From assembly GCF_047663525.1 (NCBI RefSeq), contig NC_092587.1, positions 38,555,001-38,619,000 of the forward strand: a DNA stretch of 64,000 bases, in the 5' to 3' direction. The translations under genes were made by a program, and so were the position numbers. This DNA is from Anas platyrhynchos. Lineage: Eukaryota > Chordata > Aves > Anseriformes > Anatidae. Every line of letters starts with the position of its first letter. Position 1 is the stretch's first letter. A model generated the notes under the pieces. It had not been told where the DNA came from. It worked only from the letters and a program-made list of their open reading frames with translations, and made no database searches. This document shows, one piece after another, positions 49,002 to 60,500 of this stretch.

Positions 49002-50038
49002 AAATATTTTTTAACTCTCACAGATATTTAAACCTGAAGATTTCAATGTCACACGCATCAGATTACAGTGAAATGTGACACTTTAGCTCAGACAGAATTT
49101 TCTGTGTTCAGCCAGATTAGCCTTTTAATTTAATTTAGTAGTGGTGGCTGAAGCTTTGGATATTACAGGGCTTCCCATACAAGAAGATCCATGATCATAG
49201 GTTCCAGACAAGAGAGAGGAAAACAGGAATGATAGAACACAGAAATCACTCACAACAGCTTTTTATCAGCAGGAAGATGCACTCCTGACTGTGCACTACC
49301 ATAGAGGATTGCTGAAGAAATTCACTCTGCCAGAATTAAGCTTCAGCTGGTGTCTGATGCTTTGTTAGATCTGTGTTAGAAAAACGATGCTCACAGTTAT
49401 GGTCAGGCACAGTCGGCACATGGACTTCATGCAGGGTGACTCTCTTGTAGCCCTTTTAAAAGCTTTAGCTCCCATGCAAGGGGCAATTTAAAGATCGGTA
49501 AATTCTCTCACTCTAAAGAGTGCCTGTATTTTCATCACAATGTTGGGTATTCACACACTTGGCTGAAGACTGATGAAGAATTACCCATTAAAACCACCCT
49601 TTTGACCATGAAGATGTAACTGATATATATATGAATTATTTCTATTTGAAGGAGAACTGAAAAGTAAAAGCCAGTTCAACCCTGTGTCTTTACAAAGAAT
49701 GCACATAGAACCTGGCTTTGTTGAAAACACTCAAAAGCTACAAGAACAGGAAAGGTTTTGCTAACAGCTTTCAGGACAGCCTTACACGCAGCCCTGCACC
49801 TCAGCAGATGCGTTTGCCATCAGTTACCCAGGAAAGCCTCAAGCTGCAGGTCCTTGCGAGCAGCTTGTGCCTCAAGCATCAGCTTCCAGTGTCTCTGGCA
49901 ACCCTGACCCAAACCCCATATTACTCACTTCATCTGTTTAGCCTGAAAGCTAGAATAGCTAGTGTGCCAGTCAGTTTTACCGCCTGTACATGGAAGGTAT
50001 GAGTGGCAGATCTATCACTTCCAGCAAGATTTTCTTCC

Positions 50039-50240
50039 CTCAGAGGGTGGTGAGGCCCTGGCACAGGCTGCCCAGAGCAGCTGTGGGTGCCCCATCCCTG
50101 GAGGTGCTCAAGGCCAGGCTGGATGGGGCTTTGGGCAACCTGGGCTGGTGGGAGGTGTCCCTGCCCATGGCAGGGGGTTGGAGCTGGGTGGGCTTTAAGG
50201 GCCCTTCCTACCCAAACCGGTCTGTGATTCTGTGGTTCTC
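50039..50240 (+). mobile_element. CR1 LINE 3' fragment
   Basis: From the CTCAGAGGGTGGTGAGGCCC block through GGGCAACCTGGGCTGGTGGG, ending in a slightly altered TCTGTGATTCTGTGG terminus. It is closely similar to the copy at 21122-21349 and in the same orientation. Confidence 0.93.
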
Positions 50241-50604
50241 TGAAGACAGTATGTTTGTTGTAACGTGCTGAAATAACCAATGTGTAGATCATGAGAGAAC
50301 TTCTCAGGAGACAATCCGCAATGCAGTAGTTTGGATTGGTGTGTGTAGATTGCTTTTAATTAAGGGGCAATATTGAATTTCATAAGGCAGTCACCCAGCT
50401 CTGGACTGTTAGGTGTGTGAGAACCACCCTACGTCTGTGGGGCTCCGAAGAATGCTTTTTCTCATCACTTTTCACTTCATGCTCCCACTTTTGAGGCACT
50501 TTACCCTGGACTGCTTTAGCAAACACTTAGATTCTAACAGCCTATGTGGATGAGGGCACAGAAGTTTGGCGGGACAAAACAAAACCCATGTTTGTAACAC
50601 TGAG
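50241..50604. other. Short spacer between two CR1 copies
   Basis: About 360 bases of unique-looking DNA. No gene, promoter motif or repeat was recognised. Confidence 0.5.
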
Positions 50605-50992
50605 GGGCAGCTGAGGGAACTGGGGTTGTTTGGTCTGGAGAAGAGGAGGCTCAGGGGAGACCTCATTGCTCTCTGCAACTGTGTGAAAGGAAGGTGTGGG
50701 GGGCTGGGGGTTGGCCTGTTCTCGCAGATAACTGGTGATAGGAGCAGAGGGAACGGCCTCAAGTTGTGCCAGGGGAAGCTCAGGGTGGGAATGAGGAGAC
50801 ATTTCTGCTCAGGAAGAGTAATTAGGCACTGGGACGGGCTGCCCAGGGAGGTGGTGGAGTCACTGCCCCTGGGGGTGCTCAAGGAGAGGTTGGACGTGGT
50901 GCTTGGGGACACGGTTTAGTGGTGACAGTGGCGGCAGGGGGTGGTTGGCCCAGGCGATCCCGCGGGGCTTGTCCCACCCCAGTGCCTTGATG
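50605..50992 (+). mobile_element. CR1 LINE fragment reaching into the RAB21 CpG island
   Basis: It starts at GGGCAGCTGAGGGAACTGGG and continues through GGTCTGGAGAAGAGGAGGCT, a CTCATTGCTCTCTGCAAC segment, and GGGCTGCCCAGGGAGGTGGT. The tail at ~50925-50992 follows the CR1 3' consensus order (GTTGG...GATC...TCC), but with many CpG-rich substitutions, such as GCGATCCCGCGGGG. It ends about 400 bases before the RAB21 start codon. Confidence 0.88.
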
Positions 50993-51136
50993 TCGCCCCG
51001 TTCCCTGCCCCCCTCCCCCCCCACGCCCCCCAAGCCCTGTCACAGCCGCGCGCTCCCTCACGGGCGCGCTCCCGCGGGCGGGCGGCCCCGCCCTTCCCCA
51101 CCCCCTCCCCTCCCCGCCGCCCCTCGCGCCCCTCCC

Positions 51137-51199
51137 ATTGGCGGCGGCGCCGCGCGTGACCGGGCGGTGTGTGACGTAGGAGGAAGGAGCCGCCATTAG
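51137..51199 (+). promoter_or_regulatory. RAB21: Cluster of CCAAT, CRE-like and YY1-type motifs
   Basis: Reverse CCAAT (ATTGG), TGACGTAG and GCCGCCATTAG occur in order within 63 bases, about 190-250 bases upstream of the start codon. The motifs are seen directly; their use is inference. Confidence 0.55.
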
Positions 51200-51356
51200 C
51201 GGGCAGCGGGGCCGCCTGCCGCGGGGAGGGGAGGGGAGCGGAGCTGCTCCGGTCCTTGCTCCTCGGTGTCTCCTCCCGGCTCGGTTTCCCCCCCGGGAAC
51301 CTCGGCGGCGCCTGCTGCGTTCCGGCCCGCCCCGCGTTCCGCCCCCCGGCCCGTGG

Positions 51357-51362
51357 ATGTGA
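51357..51362 (+). promoter_or_regulatory. RAB21: AUG-stop minimal upstream ORF in RAB21 5' UTR
   Basis: ATG is followed directly by TGA, ending 28 bases before the RAB21 start codon. The context is not a strong Kozak match (T at -3). If transcribed, this start-stop element could stall ribosomes and lower RAB21 translation. Confidence 0.55.
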
Positions 51363-51390
51363 GGCGGCGGCGGCGGCGTTGGGGGCGCCC

Positions 51391-51555
51391 ATGGCGGCGG
51401 CGGGGGCCGGGGCCGGCCCGGGGGCGGCGGCGGGCGGGGGTCGCAGCTTCTCCTTCAAGGTGGTGCTGCTGGGCGAGGGCTGCGTGGGGAAGACGTCGCT
51501 GGTGCTGCGCTACTGCGAGAACAAGTTCAACGACAAGCACATCACCACCCTGCAG
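51391..51555 (+). CDS. RAB21: RAB21 coding exon 1
   Basis: The ATG at 51391 lies in context GCGCCCATGG (G at +4). The exon encodes an Ala/Gly-rich leader, then [18 protein letters not shown] with the P-loop, and ends HITTLQ. Donor CTGCAG|GTGCGG, phase 0. The leader is coded by GGC/GCG repeats that vary among species. Confidence 0.97.
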
Positions 51556-54500
51556 GTGCGGGGCGGGGCTTTTGGGGTGACTTGGGGGGGATTTGGGGTG
51601 TGTGGGGGGGTAGGGCTTGAGGCGAGGTGGCTGGGGGCGGTGGCGGGGGGCTGATGACTCAGGGGTTGCTGCGAGCTGCAGCCTCGCAGCCCGGCGGTGG
51701 AGGTGCCGGGAGAGCCGCGCCTGGAAGGGGCAGCCCCCACGGGAGGCCCTCGGGGATTAAAGCTTACGGATCGCACACTGAGGAGGTGCCCGAGGCTCAC
51801 CTGCCTGTCACCCTGTCGCCCTGAGTTGTGGCCTGGCTCTCTGTCAGCCAACTTATAAACAACCGAGAGATGATGCTCCGCGTACAGGCGTGCAGTGGTG
51901 TCTGCTCCAGGGAGATGTTTTCCATCGCCCGCTCATACCGAGCGGTGTGTGTGCCACCTTGCAACATCCACACGTTTTATTTTATACACAGACACGGAAA
52001 ATGTGTTTTTAAACTTAATGTCATGGTTTGTACAATCCACACATGTCTTCTGGGCTCTCTGAGCCCTTATCCTCTCCGTTTGCTGTTACACCAGCTACAC
52101 AGCATCTTTTTTTGCCAGTTATATACAGAAGTGTAGCACTGTATCTATCATATGCAACGCTTAATGCTCTTTTCTTGCAAATAAAGAAACAAACAAATCC
52201 TGCCACCACGTGGGCCAGTGGTGGGTTTTGAATTTCTCCTGTGCAACGCAGAATAAATAGTAGGTGGTGCCAGAAGAGAGCCTCTGCGTAGTTGTGTGCT
52301 ATTCATGCACATCTAGGGGAAAATTCTTGTGGGTTGGGTGTCTCAAAAGTATTTAAGGGTGAAACTTTCCCTTAAAACAAAGGAAGCACGAGAGAGGCAC
52401 TGGAAACAACATAGTGAATGTTTCACCAACAGATATTGTCGCTATATTTTTGTTATAAATAGCTAAAAACGTTTTCAAGTTCGTGCTCAGCTGTTGGGTG
52501 CATCTATTGTTAGGGTTGCTTGGCATGACGAGGTGTTTATACCAGGCTAATTGTGGATCTGATTGCCATGGAGGTGCCTAACATTTGCTGTGCTACAGGA
52601 GCAGTCAGTGGCTCGTAGGTGGCAGGGGTGCAGTTGTACTCTGTGCTGTTACACTGCCCAAAGTGTGGTGTTGAGCAAGCAATCGTGTTTAAAGTGCACT
52701 GCAAGTGATTGTGTGTAGCCGAATTCAAGGTAGTAGTAGAGTAGTTTGTTATGGGATGTAGCTCTGCTGTGGCAGAAAGCCTGAAATTAGAAGCAAAACG
52801 TGAATTGGGGCAGAGATGACGTGATAGGGAACTCTAAGCAGGCCCAAAATGTTGACCCTAAAATGTCCTCTCCAGATGCTACAGCCTGAGAGCTTTTGTC
52901 TTTCCCTGTTTATGTGGCAGGAGAATGTTTGTAAAGGAATAGGAACGCATGCTCACGTGTGATACTGAAATGTTGTCCCTCTGCTGTGACTAGGCTTCTC
53001 TTTGCTAACTGTATATTTTAACTGCATGATACATCTCAGGTCACCCTTCTGTTCCCTGCTTCTCTGTTCCGAACCTCCTTAGCCACATGCATCTTATTGA
53101 TTGGAAACTGCAGTGTCAGCTGTCGTTTAATCAGACTGTATATAACGTGTGCTTGTCAGGTATAATCTGCCTTGGTTTTGTTTTCCTGCATCTCAGAGTT
53201 GTAGAAGGAAGGTGCAGTAACTCCTTTCACTACCAAATTAAAACATCCCTTTGAAAACAAGATATGGAGAAGCTGATTAAACAACCAAGTGACATATTTT
53301 TTTTCTAAGAGCTCCTTATTTTTTCGATTAAGGGCTTAATCTGGTAAAGTGGCTCCGTTTCATGGCATCAGTTCAAAGTTGCAGCAAATGAGTTTTGTTC
53401 CAGTGAAGCCAAAATTTAAAAAATAACTTGGCTCCTGATGCAGCAAAGGAGCCACGGTGATGAGCTGCCTGTAAATCTTGCTGGTCAGTGGGATGAGGGC
53501 CTCAATCCACAGTAATCTGATTTAGCGGGGGGTGGTGTGGGAGTTGTGAGGGGTGTGGAAGTGCTGTTGTACCTCGTGCCAACCTTTTTGCACCACAAAA
53601 ATGGTGAGACATCTGAAAAGTGCTTCGGAGAGGTTGCCTGGTGCTTCCTGCTGCGTCACCCCAGTGATGGGAGAGCACAGGAAGCCACGTTGGGCAGTGC
53701 GAACCTTTCATCTAAGTGTACATCTGGCCTCTCCTATCTGCATTCTAACACCGGCGTTACTCTGTTGTGAGGTTTGTGTGTGCACACAAAGGTGACTTTC
53801 TTTTATTTTTTTTTCTGGTAAGGATGTTTTTAGTGAAAGGGAGTGGTTTTTCCCCCCCCTCCCTTCCCTAAACGCTAGCAAGAGGGAAATGGTGACCTGG
53901 GACTTCCTTATGTCGAGATTAGGAGGCTGCTGGGACATGTTGCTGAAATCTTGTTAGCTTGAAGTCATGCACTTAAACATCAGTGACCTGCAAACTGAAA
54001 TGAAAGTAGCTACTGGTTTGCTGAAGGAAAATGTACCCAGAATAATATGAAAAAAAATCTAAAGCAGGAAAGGCTGTTACTATTATTATTTTTTACAAGA
54101 AATAATGATAACGTGTAACCTGCTGTCAGACCTGGTGGGACAGTTAGAGTTGGTTCCCACTGATCGAAACATTGAGGTCAGTGCTCTCATATTGTGAAGC
54201 TCCTAAGCTGTGAACTGAGGCCAAGTGAAATACACTGGAAATATTCTAATAATAACAACAACACCTACTGTCAAACTGCCCTTTTAAAATTTGGGTGGAT
54301 GCTGTCTCTTAATTGCTCAGGATAAATATAACTTTTGTGTACTAATCTCTCAAACATTTGGAGGGCTGCCAAGTACCCAACCTGAGAGAGCCACTCAAGT
54401 GGTGATGCTAACCACATAGAGCGATCCGCAGTGCTTTGGGGGACCTGCCTGACCTGGCAGAGTTGTCTTGGATGTTGACAGCTTGGAAAAAAGCAATACA

Positions 54501-57500
54501 AGGTGGTTCTATGCTGTATGTGATGTTTATGTGCCTGGTGATAATGCAGTCAAGGGCTGGGTGATGCACACCTCCTATTTTTTTCAAGAGAATCTTTTCC
54601 AGCTGGGTTGTTGTCTTCAGGCCCTTTTATCCCCTCTCAACAGGGCCTGAGGCACCTGTGGAACTGAGCTCTTAAAAAAAAAAAAAGAATGAAAGGAAAG
54701 GGAAGATTTTCTGCAGACACATGAAGAAAATGGTATTTTAGCTCTTGTAATTGCATTATCCTTTTCTTCTGAGTGCATAAGTATTCTTCAGACCAGTCAT
54801 AAGACACTGGAGTCAAAATACCCAAATCAGGAGCATACTTCAAAGAGCTGTTTGAGATTACTTATCTTTGAGTTAACTGAGAACCCGTACACTTGTGTTT
54901 TTGAAAGTCCTAACAAAAGCGAATTGCCATAGTAATGAAAAGAATATGGAAAGGAATTACTGATTGTGAAGCAAGACGTGACTGACACTTAACTCTCGTA
55001 CTCAATTTAGTGGAGTCTCAAGAGAGTCGAACAAACGTCAAGTCCTCTTCTTTGTGTGATTATCTAATGCTGTCTGGCCTGCGTTGCTTTAAAAGGCTAT
55101 GATGCTCTTGGCAGCAACATATTTTCTTTCTAAACTAGGTTGGATGTGGAGCTCGCTGCCTTAAACTGATAGTTAAGGCTCTTCCTTCACATATGGGACC
55201 CCAAAGATCTCTAAATGCTTCCATGTCCTGCCAGTCACTTGATAAGCTTTTTGCTCTCTAAGTTCAGAATTAATGAAGAGAAATAACCTCACTCTTCATG
55301 AGACAACTGGAACTTGTGTGGGGGGAGTTTTATTTATACAGTTGGATATTCGTTGTTTAGTCTTAAAGTGCGCACCACTGTGGCTTTAACATGCACTTAA
55401 CTGGTGCTAATTATGCCAGACTTACCCGTACCAATTAATTCAAGAACTGGGCCTGCTAACAGTATTCTTCAAGTATATGAACACACAGGGGAATTAAGCA
55501 TTTAATGTGTGTTACAGTATTGACAGCTTCTCACAGTATGCTCATAAAGCTTTCTGTTCGTTATTAACCTCAGCCACTTCTAATACCAGGTTCCAGTGTT
55601 GTTATCAAGCAAGCCTTTTATACAAACTTTCTTGTAATCAGGATATCTGATCTAGGATAGATCCCTAACCAAAGAGGTGAGATCTTATTGAACTAAATCT
55701 TAAAAAGTACAAATTGATCAAGTTTTAATACAGAGAGCAAGTGCAATAGCCAATCCTAAATGTCCTTGCCTCTGCCTCCTGTCACGTCTTGTAGAAGATG
55801 CTAAAAGGCTGATCCGAGTGTACTGGCCTTCTAATACTTGGGTGTACAGGAGAGGAAGTATCCCACTGTTAAAAGGCAGTATTAAAATAATATTAAAGGC
55901 CCACTTTAATATTAGATATGTCAGACAATTAATAGCACAATTACCCTTACTGGGCCAATGTCTGAGGCCCCGATGACGTAACCTTGTGAATTCTGTGTTC
56001 TGTGTTAAATATAGCTCCTGTTCCAGCGAGAGTTTTCTTCATTTTGGTCCAGAGGCCCAGAAATGTGGTTCTCAAGTGTTACTGTGAAACTTGTATCAAC
56101 TGAGTAGAGCTGACTTTTCATTATAGTGACAAAAGCCAACAGTGCCCCGAAGAGCTTTTCCTCTGAGATTTACAATACTGTGTCAAGTGCTGAGTACAGC
56201 AGATAAATAAGCAAGCTTGGTTCAGTGTGCCTAACCCGAGCTTCTCTTAATGTGGTCCAAGTGCTGGTGCATTGAAACTTCTGAACTCACTTTAAAGCAT
56301 ATGGCTTTTAAGCTGTGATGCTGCAGAACAAACTGAGATGAAGACCAGGCACTGATCATACAATCTTTAGGGATGGCTGGGTGAAAGCTGTAAAATAACT
56401 TGTGCAGTTCTCTGGATTTGCCTGAAAATCCGCTGAAGCTTGCCGGATGTGTAAGACTTGCTGTGCTGCTGTTAAGCTGTTTGTTACAAGTTGCCTGGCG
56501 TACTTCAAACACGCTGCCTGGAGTTTTTCCTGAAGTTGACGTACGCCACCTTACTGTAGACCAGAAGGGCAGCAGGAATCGCGAGGTGTGCTGCAGCCAG
56601 TGGTCACAGGGATCAGTCTGTTCTACCTGCTGGTGGGAAGGTTTCTGGGTGTTTCTCTTCCCTGCGGGCTGTCTTCTCTCTGGATCTGCTCCATTTATCA
56701 GGCTTTGTGGAAAGCTTCGCAGCGAATTTCTCTCAGAAAAGAAGAAAATATTTTCCAGAAAATATTCCTGAATCATCTCCCCTTCAGTCCTACCGATCCC
56801 AGAGAAGCAGCAGGGCAGGAGCTGCTCTAGGAGCTGACTTGGGTTAGTGTAACACAGGCAGCACTCCAGGAAGTTATTTTCATAGCAGTTTAGGCTGGTG
56901 TAAATTGAACTCCTGTGGTCTTCTGCGCAGGTACTGGTTGCTTATGCAGTTAAGCAGCAGGCTGGTTTAAGCAGCTGACCTGGCTGATGACACTTTCCCT
57001 TCCCACATCCACGTGATTTTTAGTCAGCTCGGTGCCTGGTCACTGCTCTCATGCAGAGGCCTTGCGTTGAGATGCTGCAGGCCAGCCTAAAATAATCTGT
57101 GATGAATGTATCTTAAGATACCGCTGAGTGCTTGATAGCTGACTGCACACTGAGGTAAAAGGAAAACTGAGTATAATTTAGGAAAAAGATAGAAGTTAAC
57201 CTTGGCTATAAACTCAAACCCCTTTATTTTGTTGTGGTAGTTGGCTAGTAGTGAACTATTTTGTGAATTCTTGCAACCTATAAATGCAGGCATTTAGGCT
57301 GGTTCCTTTGTGTACTGTCATGAAATGTTAAGTTCAGATTAGACTTAAAAGTGAGTGTTCTGAATTCAAACTCCTCACACACAACCCTCGTATCCTTCCT
57401 AAGTCATTCAGAAAACAACAGCAAAAAGATGCAGGAAATGACTGGCTTAAGGCAAATTTATTTCGAATAGACTTCTGGCAAACTGTAGTGAAATGACTAA

Positions 57501-60500
57501 CTGGCTTAGTATTGACCCAGCCTTCTGGGTATTTCTTCCAGGAGCATTTGGATTGAGGAATCTGTCTTCTGTTGATTCAGATGTTTTCAGTAGTAAATAA
57601 ATCTGAAGTCAAATGAGACACTTGTGTGTAAAAAATTGAACTCTGTTTTGTTTTCCAGGCATCTTTTCTTACAAAGAAGCTAAATATTGGCGGGAAAAGA
57701 GTAAACCTTGCAATATGGGTATGTTTGCTTTCCTACACTGTCCTCCCCACTGCGCGTCCCCTCTCCCCTCTTGGTTAAACAAATTGTTTTCCTGAAAAAG
57801 TACTTGCTTGAGAGAACTGAAATGTTAGGGACTTTGTAATAAAGTAAAATTTAGAAGTACTTGGAATCTCTTGAAGTATTGTTTGTTTAGTTTTCTATGC
57901 TAACAAGAGTATTTTGAATGCAGGATACAGCTGGTCAAGAACGATTCCATGCATTGGGGCCGATCTACTACAGAGATTCTAATGGCGCTATTCTAGTATA
58001 TGATATAACAGATGAAGATTCTTTTCAGAAGGTACTGGAGAGACTTTTACCTCAATGTAAGATGTAAACTGAGAGGGAATTTGTGATATGAGTGCATACA
58101 CGGGAATCTTCTGTTTCAGCAATAGCATCTATGCTTAATTTGCCTCAATTATAGGATTGATACCTGACTTTGCCACGTGTTAATCTTCTGCTACATCTGC
58201 AAATTCAGGCCATGTAATGAAAGTGTACCTTAGTATTTTCTGAAGTCTACCTGTAATAAAGGTGTAGTACAGTTATTCAAAGAACACTAGAGAACTAATG
58301 TATGAGTTAACTGTGGCAGGCTAAAAAATGTAAAGTGGCACTGTTACAATAATATACAGTATTGATTTCTACTGTATAAATCAAATTGCTAAAAGATACT
58401 AAGTGGTGTGACCTTTGACAAATCTGAACTCTGAAATAAGAATACATGACAGTGGAAATGTTACATTCTCAGTAATAATAGGTATTTATATTAAACGAAG
58501 CCTTGGAAGTCTGAAATTTGATGATCAACTATTTTACCACAGAATCAATTGATCAGGTCAGGGTAGATGACTTTTTGTCCAGTCCTATGTCAGACTGGTA
58601 CTACTGCATTGTTGTTCCAGCTGAAAACTATTGACACGTTCTTAGGTGAGTCTGGACCTGATTAGATTGTGGTAAAAGTAGTAGGAGTTCTGTGGTGGGG
58701 AGTGAGAAGTTATCGTTGTATTGGCTAGGCTTGGGCTAGCAGTGATACAAGTAGTATCAGGATATGGTTCCACAGCAGAATAAGCAACTTAAACAGTCTG
58801 ATGTAGGGCCAGTGAAGCACTTAATGCTGACAGCATCGGGCCCCTATCTGTGGAGCTGTGACTTGTGAGTACCAGTTCAACTTGGGCCTTTTTTTGCTGA
58901 GCCATGCTTAGTGAAAAGGCTGTTATATTAGGACATTTAAGTTACCTCTCAGAGGAAAGGTTAATTTGCAGAAGTTACTGCATAACTACCTATGTATCAT
59001 GTATCCTAACTATTTTTAAGTCTTTGGAGTGGTCGCCTCTCTTTACAGCTTAAACTCCCTTAAAATAGTATCTCCAAGTCAATGCAGTGACCATTCAACT
59101 TCAAAGCATGACAGCAAAATTAATAACACCCCTTAGTGCCAGCTGACTCAACATTCATCTGTTCCTTTAGGGAAAAGCATCTGTTATAATCTAATCTGAT
59201 AAACTTGGTTCAGGTTTGGTTCAGGTACTTCTACCTTTAAGGAACCACTTGTGATGTGTTAGTATGGTCCCGTGGCTGAATATCTCATGCCTGCCCTAAA
59301 GCGGTCAGTGTAGTGAACTTGTTCTTTGGAATGGGACTAATGTGAATGCAAGTTCAATTTCTGGAGTAACTGAACCATTCTGTAGAAGTTGCATTGCTCT
59401 AAATTTCAGCTGTGAACTAAAGTCATCTGCACGTGGCTCTTCAGCAATATAAAGAATATTTGGTCAATCTGTTGCTCTAAACATGTCTGTTTCAAGATTA
59501 GGGTGAACAGTTAATGATGGAAATGGGTCAGTTATGCAGTGCCCAAACCACTAGCAGGATATCAAGAGAAAATAAACTTATCTCTATTCTTTATGCAGGT
59601 AAAAAACTGGGTTAAGGAATTAAGAAAAATGTTGGGAAACGAAATCTGTTTATGTATAGTAGGTAAGTTCTTTTAACATCTAATTCTAGTGACTGAATCA
59701 GAAAAGTTTCTTTTGGTTAATAACATCTTCCAAATGCTTTGACAGTTTGTGCATGTGAAAGGGTAAAGCTTATGTGAATCTGAAAATTGAAAACACAGTT
59801 TGAGCTAGAAGTTTCAATACATCACAACTGAGGAAAAGGCGAAAGTACATAGTACAGATAGATGCAGACTGCAGAGTTGAACAAAGGAACATAAACCTCA
59901 GATGTGCTACATACATTTCTTGCAAGGACTCAGACTCCTTGTTTTTTTGTTTATTCACTGTTTCTAGTGGCACAGATGGATACTTCTTCGTTTTTAGAAT
60001 CACATGCTTGCAAGAGAGAATAATTCTTAAAACTTGGATATTTCAATGCATTTTTTACAAATGTATGTAAATATTGTTTTAAAATCAGATCTAGTAATTA
60101 AAACACCTTCAGGAGGTTAGATGTATGGGTATTCCATGAAAGCTACCTTCTGTGGCACAGATAGTTTGTCTGATAAAAAAGAAAAGCAGTGGTTTTTTTT
60201 TGTTTGTTTGTTTTATTGAGTTATTCAGCTATCCCTGGTCTCTTGATAGAAGTTCATTGCCTGTATATGTTCGAGTGAAAGGAACTTTCAAATCATTTGG
60301 CGCAGTCTGGATAGAGACCTGTTTCAGAGCCAATTTTTATTAGGGCAGCTTGTAAGAAAACGATGGGATAAAATGATTGCATTAATTGTTTCCAACAGGT
60401 AACAAAATAGACTTGGAAAAAGAGAGGCATGTTTCAGTGCAAGAAGCAGAAACGTAAGTCACACCAATTATTAATAGAAACAGTCATTGCAGAATTATGC

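Larger units (their letters stand above)
28257..50038. other. 22-kb intergenic interval without a supported gene
   Basis: AT-rich DNA between TMEM19 and the CR1 copies before RAB21. It carries T/A homopolymers (29705-29724, 38423-38442, 48981-49001), a CAAA repeat (38799-38827), TA/TG microsatellites (40327-40391, 41531-41604), a CT-rich tract (44808-44845), an AAT run (46224-46242), and somewhat GC-richer islets at ~31440-31780, ~41200-41420 and ~45860-45990. The longest ORF is 172 codons on the minus strand (31437-31955), with no recognisable product. No exon chain with consistent splice sites was found by eye. Confidence 0.55.
50925..51760. promoter_or_regulatory. RAB21: RAB21 CpG island / promoter
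   Basis: Very GC-rich, CpG-dense DNA spanning the 5' UTR, first exon and start of intron 1. It contains an inverted CCAAT box (ATTGG, 51137-51141), a CRE-like TGACGTAG (51172-51179) and a GCCGCCAT YY1-type core (51189-51196) within 65 bases. This marks a likely core promoter around 51.13-51.22 kb. No TATA box was seen. Confidence 0.75.
51556..57658 (+). other. RAB21 intron 1
   Basis: About 6.1 kb. The first ~100 bases are extremely G-rich on the + strand. The rest is ordinary, with a C8 run near 53852 and a T-rich patch near 53800. A 181-codon minus-strand ORF (56231-56776) overlaps a 123-codon + ORF, and neither is recognised. Confidence 0.9.

Noticed and set aside
50916-51458. 180-codon minus-strand ORF over the RAB21 promoter
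   Set aside because: Same reason: a GC-rich shadow of the CpG island and exon 1, with no domain.
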